In this document: positions 1 to 12,685 of the stretch, in pieces
How the letters are laid out: the number at the start of each line of letters is the position of its first letter
Position numbering within the stretch: position 1 is the first letter of the stretch
DNA from: Neoechinorhynchus agilis
Taxonomy: Eukaryota; Acanthocephala
Length of the DNA stretch: 64,000 nucleotides
Assembly: GCA_051530055.1 (NCBI GenBank)
Contig: CM121342.1
Span: forward strand, 6,634,001 to 6,698,000
Direction of reading: 5' to 3'
Translations under genes and position numbers: made by a program
The notes under the pieces: model-generated
The model's database searches: none
What the model saw: only the letters and a program-made list of their open reading frames with translations
Told to the model about the DNA's origin: nothing

Positions 1-241
1 GAAAAAGGTCTACATTAAGAGTTTGATGATCGGAGTTAACGAGGTAGTCGTATCTTAGGGCGTCGATGATGATAAAAATTACACGTTGAAATTTAAAGAA
101 ACTGTTTGATTGCAGCGGGACGCGTTCATTAATCTGAGAAATTGATCGACGAGTTAGCAGGAATCCTCGAATAAATACAGCAAATCCAAATACGATTGTT
201 ATCGTCAATGAAATTAGACGTCGTTGACTCTTTTTTAACAT
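1..241 (-). CDS. PIGO: GPI ethanolamine-phosphate transferase (PIGO-like), N-terminal part
   Basis: An open frame starts at an ATG on the minus strand (plus 241-239) and runs off the left edge after 80 codons. Residues about 10-31 form a hydrophobic signal-anchor ending in GFLLTR, as in PIGO. Residues 54-65 read VIFIIIDALRYD, the conserved start of the lumenal alkaline-phosphatase-like catalytic domain, with the metal-binding Asp at residue 60. Family members transfer ethanolamine phosphate to mannose of GPI anchors in the ER membrane. The GFLLTR plus IDALR combination favours PIGO over PIGG or PIGN. No intron is needed in the visible part. It lies 3' of the SLIMP-like gene in the same orientation, with a retroelement tail between them. 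The rest of the gene lies beyond the left edge. Confidence 0.78.
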   Translation of the reverse strand, partial: MLKKSQRRLISLTITIVFGFAVFIRGFLLTRRSISQINERVPLQSNSFFKFQRVIFIIIDALRYDYLVNSDHQTLNVDLF

Positions 242-387
242 GGCGATCTAAAACGAAGCAACTTTGAGAAAGTCTTAAAAGGCCAAATGAGTGGATTATT
301 CAAATTCTTTTAAAAGGAAATTTCATGACTATTTTTTAAAAAGTTTCAAGTCAACTATTGAATATCAATAGGCGACTTTACAACGAG

Positions 388-473
388 GCAATGCTGCCAG
401 CGTGATGGCGACGGTCGAGGAAGGACAAAAGCTGGAATTCGGCGGGAGGTGGTGAGTGTGTTAATTGTCGAGA
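388..473 (+). mobile_element. 86-bp tail of a reverse-transcriptase element
   Basis: This short block reads GNAASVMATVEEGQKLEF and ends at a TGA. The GNAAS phrase is the C-terminal signature of the element at 48.0-50.4 kb, which ends GNAASILATSG. A nearly identical block lies in opposite orientation at 62,371-62,457, and similarity stops abruptly on both sides. It is best read as a strongly 5'-truncated insertion. It sits between the SLIMP-like 3' end and the PIGO-like start codon. Confidence 0.6.
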
Positions 474-496
474 GTTGAAGATTGAATTTCAAAAAT

Positions 497-1826
497 TTAC
501 GAGCGCTTTAAAAAAGAATTAAATATTAAAAGAACCTGAATATTGCACATATACAAATAAAGTGATTTTAATTTCAAGGTTAAATATCCGGACATAACGA
601 AATTATTGTGCCTATGCATTGTGATGTTTGCACTGTGCCTGACCGCTAATCTCCTTGAGATATAATCCCCGATGAAACTTAATCTTACAACGCATTCATC
701 TCCCAAATAACCAGCAAGAGCACCGGATTCAAAAGTTGCGAGTTTATCCGCTGATTCGACGAACCATTCGATTTCTTGGACAAACGGAATTCGGTGTAAT
801 GGAATGGCAGTTATCCACGAATTTGAAGAAAACAATGATAAAATCGCGATTGAATCCGATTGAGGGAAATAAGTACGTCTGGTAGAAATAAAGAGACAAG
901 GTAACTCTTCGGACGAAATATTCGTCCGCATCAGTGGAGCATAAAACGACAGAAGAGATCCATGTCCAGCAAGACAAAGATCTCCATCTTCAGATCCTAA
1001 AGATCGCTGATCCACATTGAAATCATAGCATTCGAATCTTTTTGCAATACTTTTCCGGATTAAAGATGGACCGTAGTATGGACAGGCGGGTAGCATATCT
1101 GCTAAACGATTCACTGTGCTATTCCTTGCATTCTGACTTAGACGAACCAAACGATAGAATGAAGGCAATAAGAAGTTTTAAGTAGCTCTGTGGATATTCT
1201 TGCAGAATAAAATCATTTCGAAATGGACTTGAGTATTTTACCAGCATATCGGGAAGTTCATTATCCTTGTATTCCTTGGCGATCTCACATGCATCTCGAA
1301 AACTAACTTCAACATTTTTTCCATCAATCGGAGTAAATGAGCACAGTCGATTGGGTAAATGGTCAACAATCTCAAGAAGGTCGTTGAATTTCTTTAGTTT
1401 ATCCGAAATTTGATTTCTTTTCAATTTATATGACTTTGCAAACTCCTTCAGCTCATCCGATGGGTCCTCGGGGGCAAGTCGGGTAATCGCAGATCTCTCG
1501 CCGCTCACAATACACATCTCCTTCCAGAGATATTCAAAATTTAAAAGCCTCTGCTGAAGTATTTGAACGTTTTCGCGGGATTTTATTTGGGAATCGTGAA
1601 CGTGACGGGCCTTTAGATTACACAAAATTTCATTGGCATCTTTAAGACGGTTAAAATCGAATTGAGGAATCACCATTGGCATTTCATCACCCGTATGAGT
1701 TCTCATCATCCACCAGTGAGATGGTTTGGCAACTACTTGCGTGGATTTAAAGAAATGCTGTTGAAGTTTAACCAATTTTAGTTGATTGCATGGGTTTCTA
1801 GGTCGAATCATCTTCGAAATGATGCT
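497..1826 (-). CDS. seryl-tRNA-synthetase-like mitochondrial protein (SLIMP/SARS2-like)
   Basis: The main exon starts after an acceptor (TTTTTTTAG) at plus 1826 and probably opens at the Met that begins MIRPRNPCNQ, a basic mitochondrial-type leader. Residues about 45-165 form a charged helical region like the N-terminal arm of seryl-tRNA synthetases. A second block, in another frame below about 1170, contains DLCLAGHGSLLSF, aligning with the synthetase LAGTAE segment, and later GDYISRRL, aligning with the motif 3 region (DFQSRRL). The motif 2 Arg-Ala-Glu-Thr expected of an active enzyme reads STRRTYFPQ, so aminoacylation is doubtful. That suggests SLIMP, a mitochondrial synthetase paralogue known from insects. 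The two blocks differ by one reading frame with no obvious intron, so a missed splice or base error lies near 1160-1180. An upstream exon lies right of 5,817. Confidence 0.55.
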
Positions 1827-4800
1827 AAAAAAATCAATCGCTCTGACTGAACGCCGATTTGGACGGTTCTCTGCGCGAAAAAACTTCAATTCTTTACTTA
1901 AAATCGGGATATTGGCTACCAAATCGTTTCTGACTTACAAAAAATCGAGAGAAATGATTAAATTTGATCTTTTGAACTTACGCCGCGAAAAGGTAGCTAA
2001 AATATCGATCTAAAAAATCAATCGCTCTGACTGAACGCCGATTTGGACGGTTCTTTACGCGAAAAAAAACTTCATCTCTTTACTTACAATCGGGATATTG
2101 GCTACCAAATCGTTTCTGACTGAAAAAAATCGAGAGAAATGATTAAATTTGATCTTTTGAACTTACGCCGCGAAACGGTAGCTAAAATATCGATCTAAAA
2201 AATCAATCGCTCTGACTGAACGCCGATTTGGACGGTTCTTTACGCGAAAAAACTTCAATTCTTTACTTAAAATCGGGATATTGGCTACCAAATCGTTTCT
2301 GACTGAAAAAAATCGAGAGAAATGATTAAATTTGATCTTTTGAACTTACGCCGCGAAGGTAGCTCAAATATCGATCTAAAAAATCAATCGCTCTGACTGA
2401 ACGCCGATTTGGACGGTTCTCTACGCGAAAAAACTTCAATTCTTTACTTAAAATCGGGATATTGGCTACCAAATCGTTTCTGACTGAAAAAAATCGAGAG
2501 AAATGATTAAATTTGATCTTTTGAACTTACGCCGCGAAAAGGTAGCTCAAATATCGATCTAAAAAATCAATCGCTCTGATTGAACGCCGATTTGGACGGT
2601 TCTTTACGCGAAAAACTTCAATTCTTTACTAAAAATCGGGATATTGGCTACCAAATCGTTTCTGACTTACAAAAAATCGAGAGAAATGATTAAATTTGAT
2701 CTTTTGAACTTACGCCGCGAAAAGGTAGCTCAAATATCGATCTAAAAAATCAATCGCTCTGACTGAACGCCGATTTGGACGGTTCTTTACGCGAAAAAAC
2801 TTCAATTCTTTACTTAAAATCGGGATATTGGCTACCAAATCGTTTCTGACTGAAAAAAATCGAGAGAAATGATTAAATTTGATCTTTTGAACTTACGCCG
2901 CGAAAAGGTAGCTCAAATATCGATCTAAAAAATCAATCGCTCTGACTGAACGCCGATTTGGACGGTTCTCTACGCGAAAAAACTTCAATTCTTTACTTAA
3001 AATCGGGATATTGGCTACCAAATCGTTTCTGACTGAAAAAAATCGAGAGAAATGATTAAATTTGATCTTTTGAACTTACGCCGCGAAGGTAGCTCAAATA
3101 TCGATCTAAAAAATCAATCGCTCTGATTGAACATTTAGACGGTTTTTTACGCGAAAAACTTCAATTCTTTACTAAAAATCGGGAGATTGGCTACCAAATC
3201 GTTTCTGACTTACAAAAAATCGAGAGAAATGATTAAATTTGATCTTTTGAACTTACGCCGCGAAACGGTAGCTCAAACATCGATCTAAAAAATCAATCGC
3301 TCTGACTGAACGCCGATTTGGACGGTTCTTTACGCGAAAAAACTTCAATTCTTTACTTAAAATCGGGATATTGGCTACCAAATCGTTTCTGACTTACAAA
3401 AAATCGAGAGAAATGATTAAATTTGATCTTTTGAACTTACGCCGCGAAACGGTAGCTCAAATATCGATCTAAAAAATCAATCGCTCTGACTGAACGCCGA
3501 TTTGGACGGTTCTTTACGCGAAAAAACTTCAATTCTTTACTTAAAATCGGGATATTGGCTACCAAATCGTTTCTGACTTACAAAAAATCGAGAGAAATGA
3601 TTAAATTTGATCTTTTGAACTTACGCCGCGAAAAGGTAGCTCAAATATCGATCTAAAAAATCAATCGCTCTGACTGAACGCCGATTTGGACGGTTCTCTA
3701 CGCGAAAAAACTTCAATTCTTTACTTAAAATCGGGATATTGGCTACCAAATCGTTTCTGACTTACAAAAAATCGAGAGAAATGATTAAATTTGATCTTTT
3801 GAACTTACGCCGCGAAAAGGTAGCTCAAACATCGATCTAAAAAATCAGTCGCTCTGACTTAACGCCGATTTGGACGGTTCTTTACGCGAAAAAACTTCAA
3901 TTCTTTACTTAAAATCGGGATATTGGCTACCAAATCGTTTCTGACTGAAAAAAATCGAGAGAAATGATTAAATTTGACCTTTTGAACTTACGCCGCGAAG
4001 GTAGCTCAAATATCGATCTAAAAAATCAATCGCTCTGATTGAACGCAGATTTAGACGGTTTTTTACGCGAAAAACTTCAATTCTTTACTAAAAATCGGGA
4101 GATTGGCTACCAAATCGTTTCTGACTTACAAAAAATCGAGAGAAATGATTAAATTTGATCTTTTGAACTTACGCCGCGAAACGGTAGCTCAAACATCGAT
4201 CTAAAAAATCAATCGCTCTGACTGAACGCCGATTTGGACGGTTCTTTACGCGAAAAAACTTCAATTCTTTACTTAAAATCGGGATATTGGCTACCAAATC
4301 GTTTCTGACTCAAAAAATCGAGAGAAATGATTAAATTTGATCTTTTGAACTTACGCCGCGAAAAGGTAGCTCAAATATCGATCTAAAAAATCAATCGCTC
4401 TGACTGAACGCCGATTTGGACGGTTCTTTACGCGAAAAAACTTCAATTCTTTACTTAAAATCGGGATATTGGCTACCAAATCGTTTCTGACTGAAAAAAA
4501 TCGAGAGAAATGATTAAATTTGATCTTTTGAACTTACGCCGCGAAGGTAGCTCAAATATCGATCTAAAAAATCAATCGCTCTGACTGAACGCCGATTTGG
4601 ACGGTTCTTTACGCGAAAAAACTTCAATTCTTTACTTAAAATCGGGATATTGGCTACCAAATCGTTTCTGACTTACAAAAAATCGAGAGAAATGATTAAA
4701 TTTGATCTTTTGAACTTACGCCGCGAAAAGGTAGCTCAAATATCGATCTAAAAAATCAATCGCTCTGATTGAACGCCGATTTGGACGGTTCTTTACGCGA

Positions 4801-5817
4801 AAAAACTTCAATTCTTTACTTAAAATCGGGATATTGGCTACCAAATCGTTTCTGACTTACAAAAAATCGAGAGAAATGATTAAATTTGATCTTTTGAACT
4901 TACGCCGCGAAACGGTAGCTCAAATATCGATCTAAAAAATCAATCGCTCTGATTGAACGCCGATTTGGACGGTTCTTTACGCGAAAAAACTTCAATTCTT
5001 TACTTAAAATCGGGATATTGGCTACCAAATCGTTTCTGACTTACAAAAAATCGAGAGAAATGATTAAATTTGATCTTTTGAACTTACGCCGCGAAACGGT
5101 AGCTCAAATATCGATCTAAAAAATCAATCGCTCTGATTGAACGCCGATTTGGACGGTTCTTTACGCGAAAAAACTTCAATTCTTTACTTAAAATCGGGAT
5201 ATTGGCTACCAAATCGTTTCTGACTGAAAAAAATCGAGAGAAATGATTAAATTTGATCTTTTGAACTTACGCCGCGAAAAGGTAGCTCAAATATCGATCT
5301 AAAAAATCAATCGCTCTGATTGAACGCCGATTTGGACGGTTCTCTACGCGAAAAAACTTCAATTCTTTACTTAAAATCGGGATATTGGCTACCAAATCGT
5401 TTCTGACTGAAAAAAATCGAGAGAAATGATTAAATTTGATCTTTTGAACTTACGCCGCGAAACGGTAGCTCAAATATCGATCTAAAAAATCAATCGCTCT
5501 GATTGAACGCCGATTTGGACGGTTCTCTACGCGAAAAAACTTCAATTCTTTACTTAAAATCGGGATATTGGCTACCAAATCGTTTCTGACTGAAAAAAAT
5601 CGAGAGAAATGATTAAATTTGATCTTTTGAACTTACGCCGCGAAAAGGTAGCTCAAATATCGATCTAAAAAATCAATCGCTCTGATTGAACGCCGATTTG
5701 GACGGTTCTCTACGCGAAAAAACTTGAATTCTTTACTTAAAATCGGGATATTGGCTACCAAATCGTTTCTGACTTACAAAAAATCGAGAGAAATGATTAA
5801 ATTTGATCTTTTGAACT
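1826..5817. repeat. ~185-bp tandem array (22 copies) filling an intron
   Basis: About 22 near-identical units of roughly 185 bp run head to tail. On the minus strand every unit carries GTAAGTTC, a strong 5' splice site, and TTGATTTTTTAG, a 3' splice site. The last acceptor, at 1826, opens the SLIMP-like exon; the first donor, GTGAGTTC at about 5817-5810, follows the candidate upstream exon. Between acceptor and donor each unit has about 28 bp that would act as a micro-exon if recognised. Variation between units is limited to substitutions and 1-4 bp indels, so amplification is recent or homogenised. Confidence 0.95.
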
Positions 5818-5880
5818 CACGGAGGCTGCGGAGCGAAGTTAACATGGCCTAAATTAACTCACTGATTTGGTTCATTCGAA
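5818..5880 (-). CDS. candidate first exon of the SLIMP-like gene
   Basis: On the minus strand this stretch ends in GCCTCC followed by GTGAGTTC, a good donor matching those in the adjacent array. It holds ATG then TTAACTTCGCTC, coding MLTSLRSLR if translated. The phase does not join in frame to the exon at 1826, so it may be 5' untranslated, with translation starting at the Met in the next exon. Confidence 0.3.
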
Positions 5881-6349
5881 ACATTGAGCGAAAAGGAAGT
5901 CTTTTAAAGAAGATTTTTACGGCACTCTATTTAATTCGGAAAGAAAAGCGATCTCGCATTCCAGGAATATCGATCAAAATTTAGCGATATTTGCGACTAA
6001 AGAAGGTTTTTAGTCGATAAAAATGATGTTTTAATTTAAATTCGGGAAACTCCTTAGTTTAAACTGTTTTTTTAATACGAAATGTTTAAAGTTTTTGCAT
6101 CTTTTATCGTAGATTTTTATTTATTGGTTTAAGCTTTTAAATTTGAAGACGAAGAAATGCAAAATTCATATCTCTTTTATTTTTGGAAAAACGATCGTAA
6201 TTGGCTCGTAAAAATAATTGATCAATAATCCTTATTCCCATTTTAATTGATTTTTTAAAGCTTTAAAAGTATTGCAGGATATCGTTCGGTTGTTTTCGGA
6301 AATCGAAGACATCCACTAAAATTTTGCCGGCGTTAATTTGCCCGAAACA
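5881..6349. other. intergenic, no gene seen
   Basis: AT-rich sequence between the 185-bp array and the next array. I see no long open frame, RNA gene or repeat structure here. Confidence 0.6.
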
Positions 6350-8040
6350 GAAACTTTCATTGCTGAACCTTTAATTGAACAGAAAGTCTAAGGAAAACGC
6401 TTTATTTGAGATGTTTGGATATTATAATCCCCGGATATAAAATATTTTATTGAAATATTTCTCGAGGACGGTTCGTCCCCCAATCAGTCAATTTGAAAAG
6501 GTTTTTGAACTGGAATGAAGCTCTCTCAGAAACTTTTTAAGTGTTCAATTAACAGAAAGTTCAACGAAAACGCTTTATTTGAGATGTTTGGTGATTATAA
6601 TCCCCGGATATAAAATATTTTATTGAAATATTTCTCGAGGACGCTTCGTCCCCCGAATTAGTCAATTTGAAAAGGTTTTAGAACTGGAATGAAGCTCTCT
6701 CAAAAACTTTTTGAGTGTTCAATAACAGAAGTTCACGAAACCTTTATTTGAGATGTTTGGTGATTATAATCCCCGGATATAAAATATTTTATTGAAATAT
6801 TTCTCGAGGACGTTCCCCCCAATAGTCAATATAAAAAGGTTTTTGAACTGGAATGAAGCTCTCTCAGAAACTTTTTAAGTGTTCAATGAACAGAAAGTTC
6901 AACGAAACGCTTTATTTGAGATGTTTGGTGATTATAATCCCCGGATATAAAATATTTTATTGAAATATTTCTCGAGGACGCTTCCCCCCAATTAGTCAAT
7001 TAAAAGGTTTTTGAACTGGAATGAAGCTCTTAGAAACTTTTTGTGTTCAATGAACAGAAAGTTCAACGAAACGCTTTATTTGAGATGTTTGGTGATTATA
7101 ATCCCGGATATAAAATATTTTATTGAAATATTTCTCGAGGACGGTTCGTGCCCCAATCAGTCAATATGAAAAGGTTTTTGAACTGGAATGAAGCTCTCTC
7201 AGAAACTTTTTTGTGTTCAATGAACAGAAAGTTCAACGAAAACGCTTTATTTGAGATGTTTGGTGATTATAATCCCCGGATATAAAATATTTTATTGAAA
7301 TATTTCTCGAGGACGCTTCGTCCCCCAATCAGTCAATATAAAAAGGTTTTTGAACTGGAATGAAGCTCTCTCAGAAACTTTTAAGTGTTCAATGAACAGA
7401 AAGTTCAACGAAACGCTTTATTTGAGATGTTTGGTGATTATAATCCCCGGATATAAAATATTTTATTGAAATATTTCTCGAGGACGCTTCGTCCCCCGAA
7501 TTAGTCAATTTGAAAAGGTTTTAGAACTGGAATGAAGCTCTCTCAAAAACTTTTTGAGTGTTCAATTAACAGAAAGTTCCACGAAAACGCTTTATTTGAG
7601 ATGTTTGGTGATTATAATCCCCGGATATAAAATTTTTTATTGAAATATTTCTCGAGGACGCTTAACCCCCCGAATTAGTCAATATAAAAAGGTTTTTGAA
7701 CTAGAATGAAGCTCTTTTAGAAACATTTTAAGTGTTCAATGAACAGAAAGTTCAACGAAAACGCTTTATTTGAGATGTTTGGTGATCATAATCCCCGGAT
7801 ATAAAATTTTTTATTGAAATATTTCTCGAGGACGGTTCGTGCCCCAATCAGTCAATATAAAAGGTTTTTGAACTGAATGAAGCTCTTTTAGAAACATTTT
7901 AAGTGTTCAATGAACAGAAAGTTCAACGAAACGCTTTATTTGAGATGTTTGGTGATCATAATCCCCGGATATAAAATATTTTATTGAAATATTTCACGAG
8001 GACGGTTCGTCCCCTAATTAGTCAATTTGAAAAGGTTTTG
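6350..8040. repeat. ~165-178-bp tandem array, about 10 copies
   Basis: Ten units share the phrases GAAATATTTCTCGAGGACG, ATAATCCCCGGATATAAAA and GAACTGGAATGAAGC. Lengths vary through many small deletions, for example in the CTTCGTCCCCC segment. No coding frame is conserved across units. The array lies between genes, unlike most others here. Confidence 0.93.
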
Positions 8041-10880
8041 GTTATTTTATATTGACTGATTCCCAAAAATTATAATCACCAGAACTGCAACTTCTTAAAT
8101 CCGAATAAGTTTTTCTTGATGATTAGATTATTAGTTCTGAAATCTTACAGAGTTTTCGAAAACGGGGGATACATTCAACTTGATTTTTTCAAAATGTTCT
8201 TCACTTCACTAACGGAATATTATTGTCTCTGGGAACCATCTCGTAAGAGTCACTTTATGGCACACAAATGGCTACTTTTTTAGATTCCCAAATAAAGCGC
8301 ATCCAGAAGTTTGCAGAAAAATGGTTCGGATATATAACGCTCCTTGAAATGATCAATTATCAATTCGCCTTTCATCGTCTTTGATTTTCATCGCCAAATA
8401 GCACCGAATCGTTTTAATAACGCATTCGGTAAACATTATTCGGTACAAAATATATTTTATTGATTTCAAATATTTCATGGGTACCTTAAATACTTAGAAA
8501 CAATTACTGATGTCCAATTCTACCACCCGAATATTTTTCCTCATATATTTAAATTTTTGAGAATTATAATTCCTGCGAAAACAGAAAAATAGAACCTATA
8601 GACGAATCTTCATCGAAATTAATTCTGAATAATAATGGAAATTAGGGAAATATATTCTAATTTTTTGGTGAATCAAATTCAAATTTCCGAAATTTTATAT
8701 TAATTGGCCACATTATAAAGATATTTATACTTACCGAGATTGCGGATCACTGGGCAGTACTGCAACGATCGCAACTATTGGACTTTATATAATCGTCGGT
8801 TGCACCAGCGATAGCCGTGCAGTAGATTAGGAATAAAGCATCAGACGGATTTCCTCTTTCGAATGGAGACAAATAAGAATTTCAAAATTATGGGGTTATT
8901 CTCCTTCCCAGACAATCGTACATTTCCTCAAATTTAGGAAGCTTTTTGAGCTAATGACTTTTTCAGAGAACTTTTCGTTTGCAAAGCCGATTACTTGAAC
9001 ACTTTTGATTGAACGCATTTTAAAAGTATAAAACATGAAGACGTTCTTGAGCGAAAAACAAAGAATTAATCAGTTAAACTCAAAAACTTTTTAGGTCAAG
9101 TTTTTATTCGATAAAAATTCAGAAAATATGATTATTGTGAATACGGAAATAGTTTAGTTTTAAGGAATTGCACTAAAAATGAACCGATAGGAGAAAAATG
9201 AAATTAAGATTTTATTGGATATTTCGATCGACTATCTCGGATCGTCTTCAGCGATTGTTTTTGATGTAGATACCTCGTGAGTATCTCGATCGAAATATCC
9301 AATAAAATCTTAATTTCATTTTTATCCTATCGACAAACTCTTAAAACATTATTTTAAGTGTCATTGAGAATTCCACATTAAACTTTTTCCTATTGGCTAC
9401 TTTCTAACGGAAAAACATTATGATTCGTTAATCAAATCAAGGCGAGATTTGTTTTCATAGGCATAAATGAATGCCGAAATTGGCCGACTAGACATTTACG
9501 ATTTTTTGTGAATGAATAATTTACATCCAAGCGTCTATTAATGTGAGTAGTTACAGCTGATCATTAATCAACTTCATAAAAGCGCTTTTCTTGTTGAAAT
9601 ACGGTGCAAGAACTCAATTTGCATCCACATTGCGCCTTTTCTTTGGTCTTAGTTCCGCTTTTACGATGTTTCTTGGATGTGGGCGAAAATTGCATTTTTC
9701 TATGAGCTTTGGAGTGTTTTCATTAACTTGAAAATAGATCTTGTGTGAGTGGAAAACGGATGCTTTTACGATTCCTCCGAAAAAGTAGTGAAATCAGTGA
9801 TGAGAAAATAACTCTATTGAATTTGAAGAAATCCACGTCTTTTAGAAGTCTTTATTCGCGGTAAATAGCTTTTTTTCTTCGATTAAAAACGTTCTACGAA
9901 CCTCGTCGGCTATTAAGAGACGCTCAAAACGTTTTTAATTTAAAAAAAAAGTTCTTCTAATCCTTATTTTCAAATTTGAGTTATAATTTGGAACGCTCAA
10001 CGTTCCAATTTGAACGCCGCAGTCGAGGATCAAACATTCCAAACCATATAAGAATAATTGGCTGCATTTGGTCTTTGTTGTTGCGACCAACGATTTTTCA
10101 ATCTTAGCCAAAAAAATTCTGCGACGTTTGATCCAACGGCACAAATTGTCTCTCAATGGCGGGAGGTTTGCGGTATTCACGTGAAGAAATGGCGTATTCA
10201 GTCTCGTTTTATGATTTAAAGATTAATAAGTCTCTTAAAGGTAAGGTTATCGGTGTGGAAATGCGACAACACTTCTTGTGCCAAAGGTTTAAAAAGTTTA
10301 TTTTCAATCCTTAATTTAGAACACGGCTACCATTTTTCCTTTTAATCTGAAACCACCACAATAAACAGCAATTTTTTCATTAAAGTAAACAAACAATGAG
10401 TCGATAGTCAAAATAGAAGATAAGGGTTAATTTTTTTGAGGTTTTCCTATTATCTTTTGATTCCCACGATATTTTGTGTAGATTTAAAAAATAAAAGTAA
10501 TGGAGAATAAGCGTTCGTCACAAATCCATTGCTGATTAAATCTGTCTGCCGTACGAAGCCACTCCTCCATTTCGCTAATGATTTTATCTTGCCTGAAGCG
10601 GAATAGTGGAGAACGCCTGACGGAATATTTCAGATGGTGGTTTAGGAGTCGTTCGCATTTTTTTTCTAATTTTCATTAAAATAAGGAAGTTTTGTTAAAC
10701 CAACATAATTTTTTCAGGTTTAGTTATTAAATTTTGAGTAGAAATGCTTTTTACGCACAATGTTCATCGCAAGTGCCGAAGAGATTCTTCAACCTGTCGC
10801 GAAATGGCACATTGTCTGCCTTCCTTGACGTCTGTTGCACTATCTCAACTGTGAAAAATAATCGTCCAGAGGAGATTTAT
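8041..10880. other. intergenic, only a palindromic element and weak open frames
   Basis: About 2.8 kb of AT-rich DNA. Apart from the inverted repeat at 9,185-9,332 nothing is well supported. A minus open frame of 81 codons at 9,935-10,180 has a basic stretch (WIKRRRIFLAKIEKS) but no recognisable family and no clear splice context; it may be chance. Confidence 0.5.
9185..9332. mobile_element. MITE-like inverted repeat
   Basis: Arms of about 47 bp are nearly perfect reverse complements: the left arm includes TTATTGGATATTTCGATCGA and the right arm TCGATCGAAATATCCAATAA. A ~55-bp spacer separates them. No coding capacity is present. The shape fits a small non-autonomous DNA transposon or a hairpin; a target duplication is not obvious. 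Confidence 0.6.
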
Positions 10881-11780
10881 ACGACGAGTGCGGCGGTTTT
10901 ATACTCAAATTCGCTATTATTGTTAAAGATTATCATTTGATGATTTAATATTTAAAAAAAGGCGATTTTTCGCCATGTTTACCTTCTTTTTCGACACTCA
11001 GTCCGCTTTAACGTTCGTCCCATGGAAAATCCTTTTGAATGATGAAATTTGAGGCGATGTACGATAGTGGGCGGTTTTATACTCAAATTCGCTATTATTG
11101 TTAAAATAATCATTTGATGATTTAATATTTAAAAAAGGCGATTTCTCGCCATGTTGACCTTCTTTTTCGACACTCAGTCCGCTTTAACGTTCGTCCCATG
11201 GAAAATCCTTTTGAATGATAGAAATTTGAGGCGATTGTTACGATGAGTGCGGCGGTTTTATACTCAAATTCGCTATTATTGTTAAAGATTAATCATTTGA
11301 TGATTTAATATTTAAAAAAGGCGATTTTTCGCCATGTTGACCTTCTTTTTCGACACTCAGTCCGCTTTAACGTTCGTCCCATGGAAAATCCTTTTGAATG
11401 ATAGAAATTTGAGGCGATTGTTACGATGAGTGCGGCGGTTTTATACTCAAATTCGCTATTATTGTTAAAGATTAATCATTTGATGATTTAATATTTAAAA
11501 AAAAGGCGATTTCTCGCCATGTTGACCTTCTTTTTCGACACTCCGTTGGCCTTAACGTTCGTCCCATGGAAAATCCTTTTGGATGATTGAAATTTGAGGC
11601 GATTGATACGATGAGTGCGGCGGTTTTATACTCAAATTCGCTATTATTGTTAAAGATTAATCATTTGATGATTTAATATTTAAAAAAAGGCGATTTTTCG
11701 CCATGTTGACCTTCTTTTTCGACACTCAGTCCGCTTTAACGTTCGTCCCATGGAAAATCCTTTTGAATGATAGAAATTTT
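10880..11780. repeat. ~182-bp tandem array, five copies
   Basis: Units begin near GCGGCGGTTTTATACTCAAA and share CCATGTTGACCTTCTTTTTC and GTCCCATGGAAAATCC. Five copies at roughly 182-bp spacing differ by scattered substitutions. A short plus open frame at 10,734-10,940 only enters the first unit and is probably fortuitous. Confidence 0.9.
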
Positions 11781-12183
11781 GTTTGAAAATACAGGATTCA
11801 CTGAAGGATTTTCCCTCGATGATTACATCATTGGAGGTTTGTTATTGTAACACTCACACTTCTCTATAGGACAATATAGTCATAAGCAAAATAAACACTC
11901 GCAATAGCCTAGATGTTCCAAGTACATTTGTCCCCATGGTTCCAGTTTCGTTGACAATATAATAAACCCTTGAGGAATAATGGTTTCTCAGAGAACTCTG
12001 ACAACATCGAAGACTCTTGTAGAAAACGCTCACAATTAAGTTGGGCTTAAAAGCACACTTTCTCATGCCATTGAGCCCACATCGCACCGTTTTAATTGCT
12101 AAACCTCAAATCGTTTCATTTTAAAGTTCCGTTTAAAGATTCAAATATTATTTTTTCCTTTACAATTGTGGATCTTTATTGTT

Positions 12184-12273
12184 AGAAAATATTTCGAAAG
12201 AGGAAACCTCGCGTGAATAAAACACTTTAATAATCACTAATGAAGCAAGGTTTCCTCTTTCGAAATATTTTCT
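12184..12273. mobile_element. short inverted repeat, MITE-like
   Basis: Arms AGAAAATATTTCGAAAGAGG and its complement CCTCTTTCGAAATATTTTCT are about 26-28 bp and nearly perfect, around a ~37-bp spacer. A related single arm (AGAAAATATTTCGATAGAGG) occurs near 41,170, just past the dynein gene, and a partial one near 8,850. This suggests a small dispersed element family. Confidence 0.6.
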
Positions 12274-12685
12274 TATAATAAAGGAATCTTACACTATTTT
12301 TTTTAGTTTGATTCACACAAAATGGATTTTTTTACAAGCTTAAACGCCCGATTATTACAAGTTTTGTTAAACGCTAAAAAAGTTCATTAGGATTCAACAC
12401 TTCTTAAAGTCTCTAGAGATGTTCCCAGTCTTAAATTACACTTACATCTTATGAAGATATTATTCAAACATTATGCCGAATAAATTTGCCTTGTTTAAGA
12501 ACCATCCCATGAACTTCGCTTGATTTGATATTCTAAGTTTTAGACGCAGAGCGTTTTTCTAGATATCATCGCAAAATCTTTCCGCGATATCTAAAAGAGT
12601 GATGTCCTAATAATTAATGGGAAATTCTCTCCTTAGCGGTTGGGGGAGATCCATTAAAACAGATATTTTGTTAGTCATTCGACTA

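Noticed and set aside
10734-10940. 68-codon plus frame as a gene
   Set aside because: It runs into the first unit of the 182-bp array and lacks conserved features.
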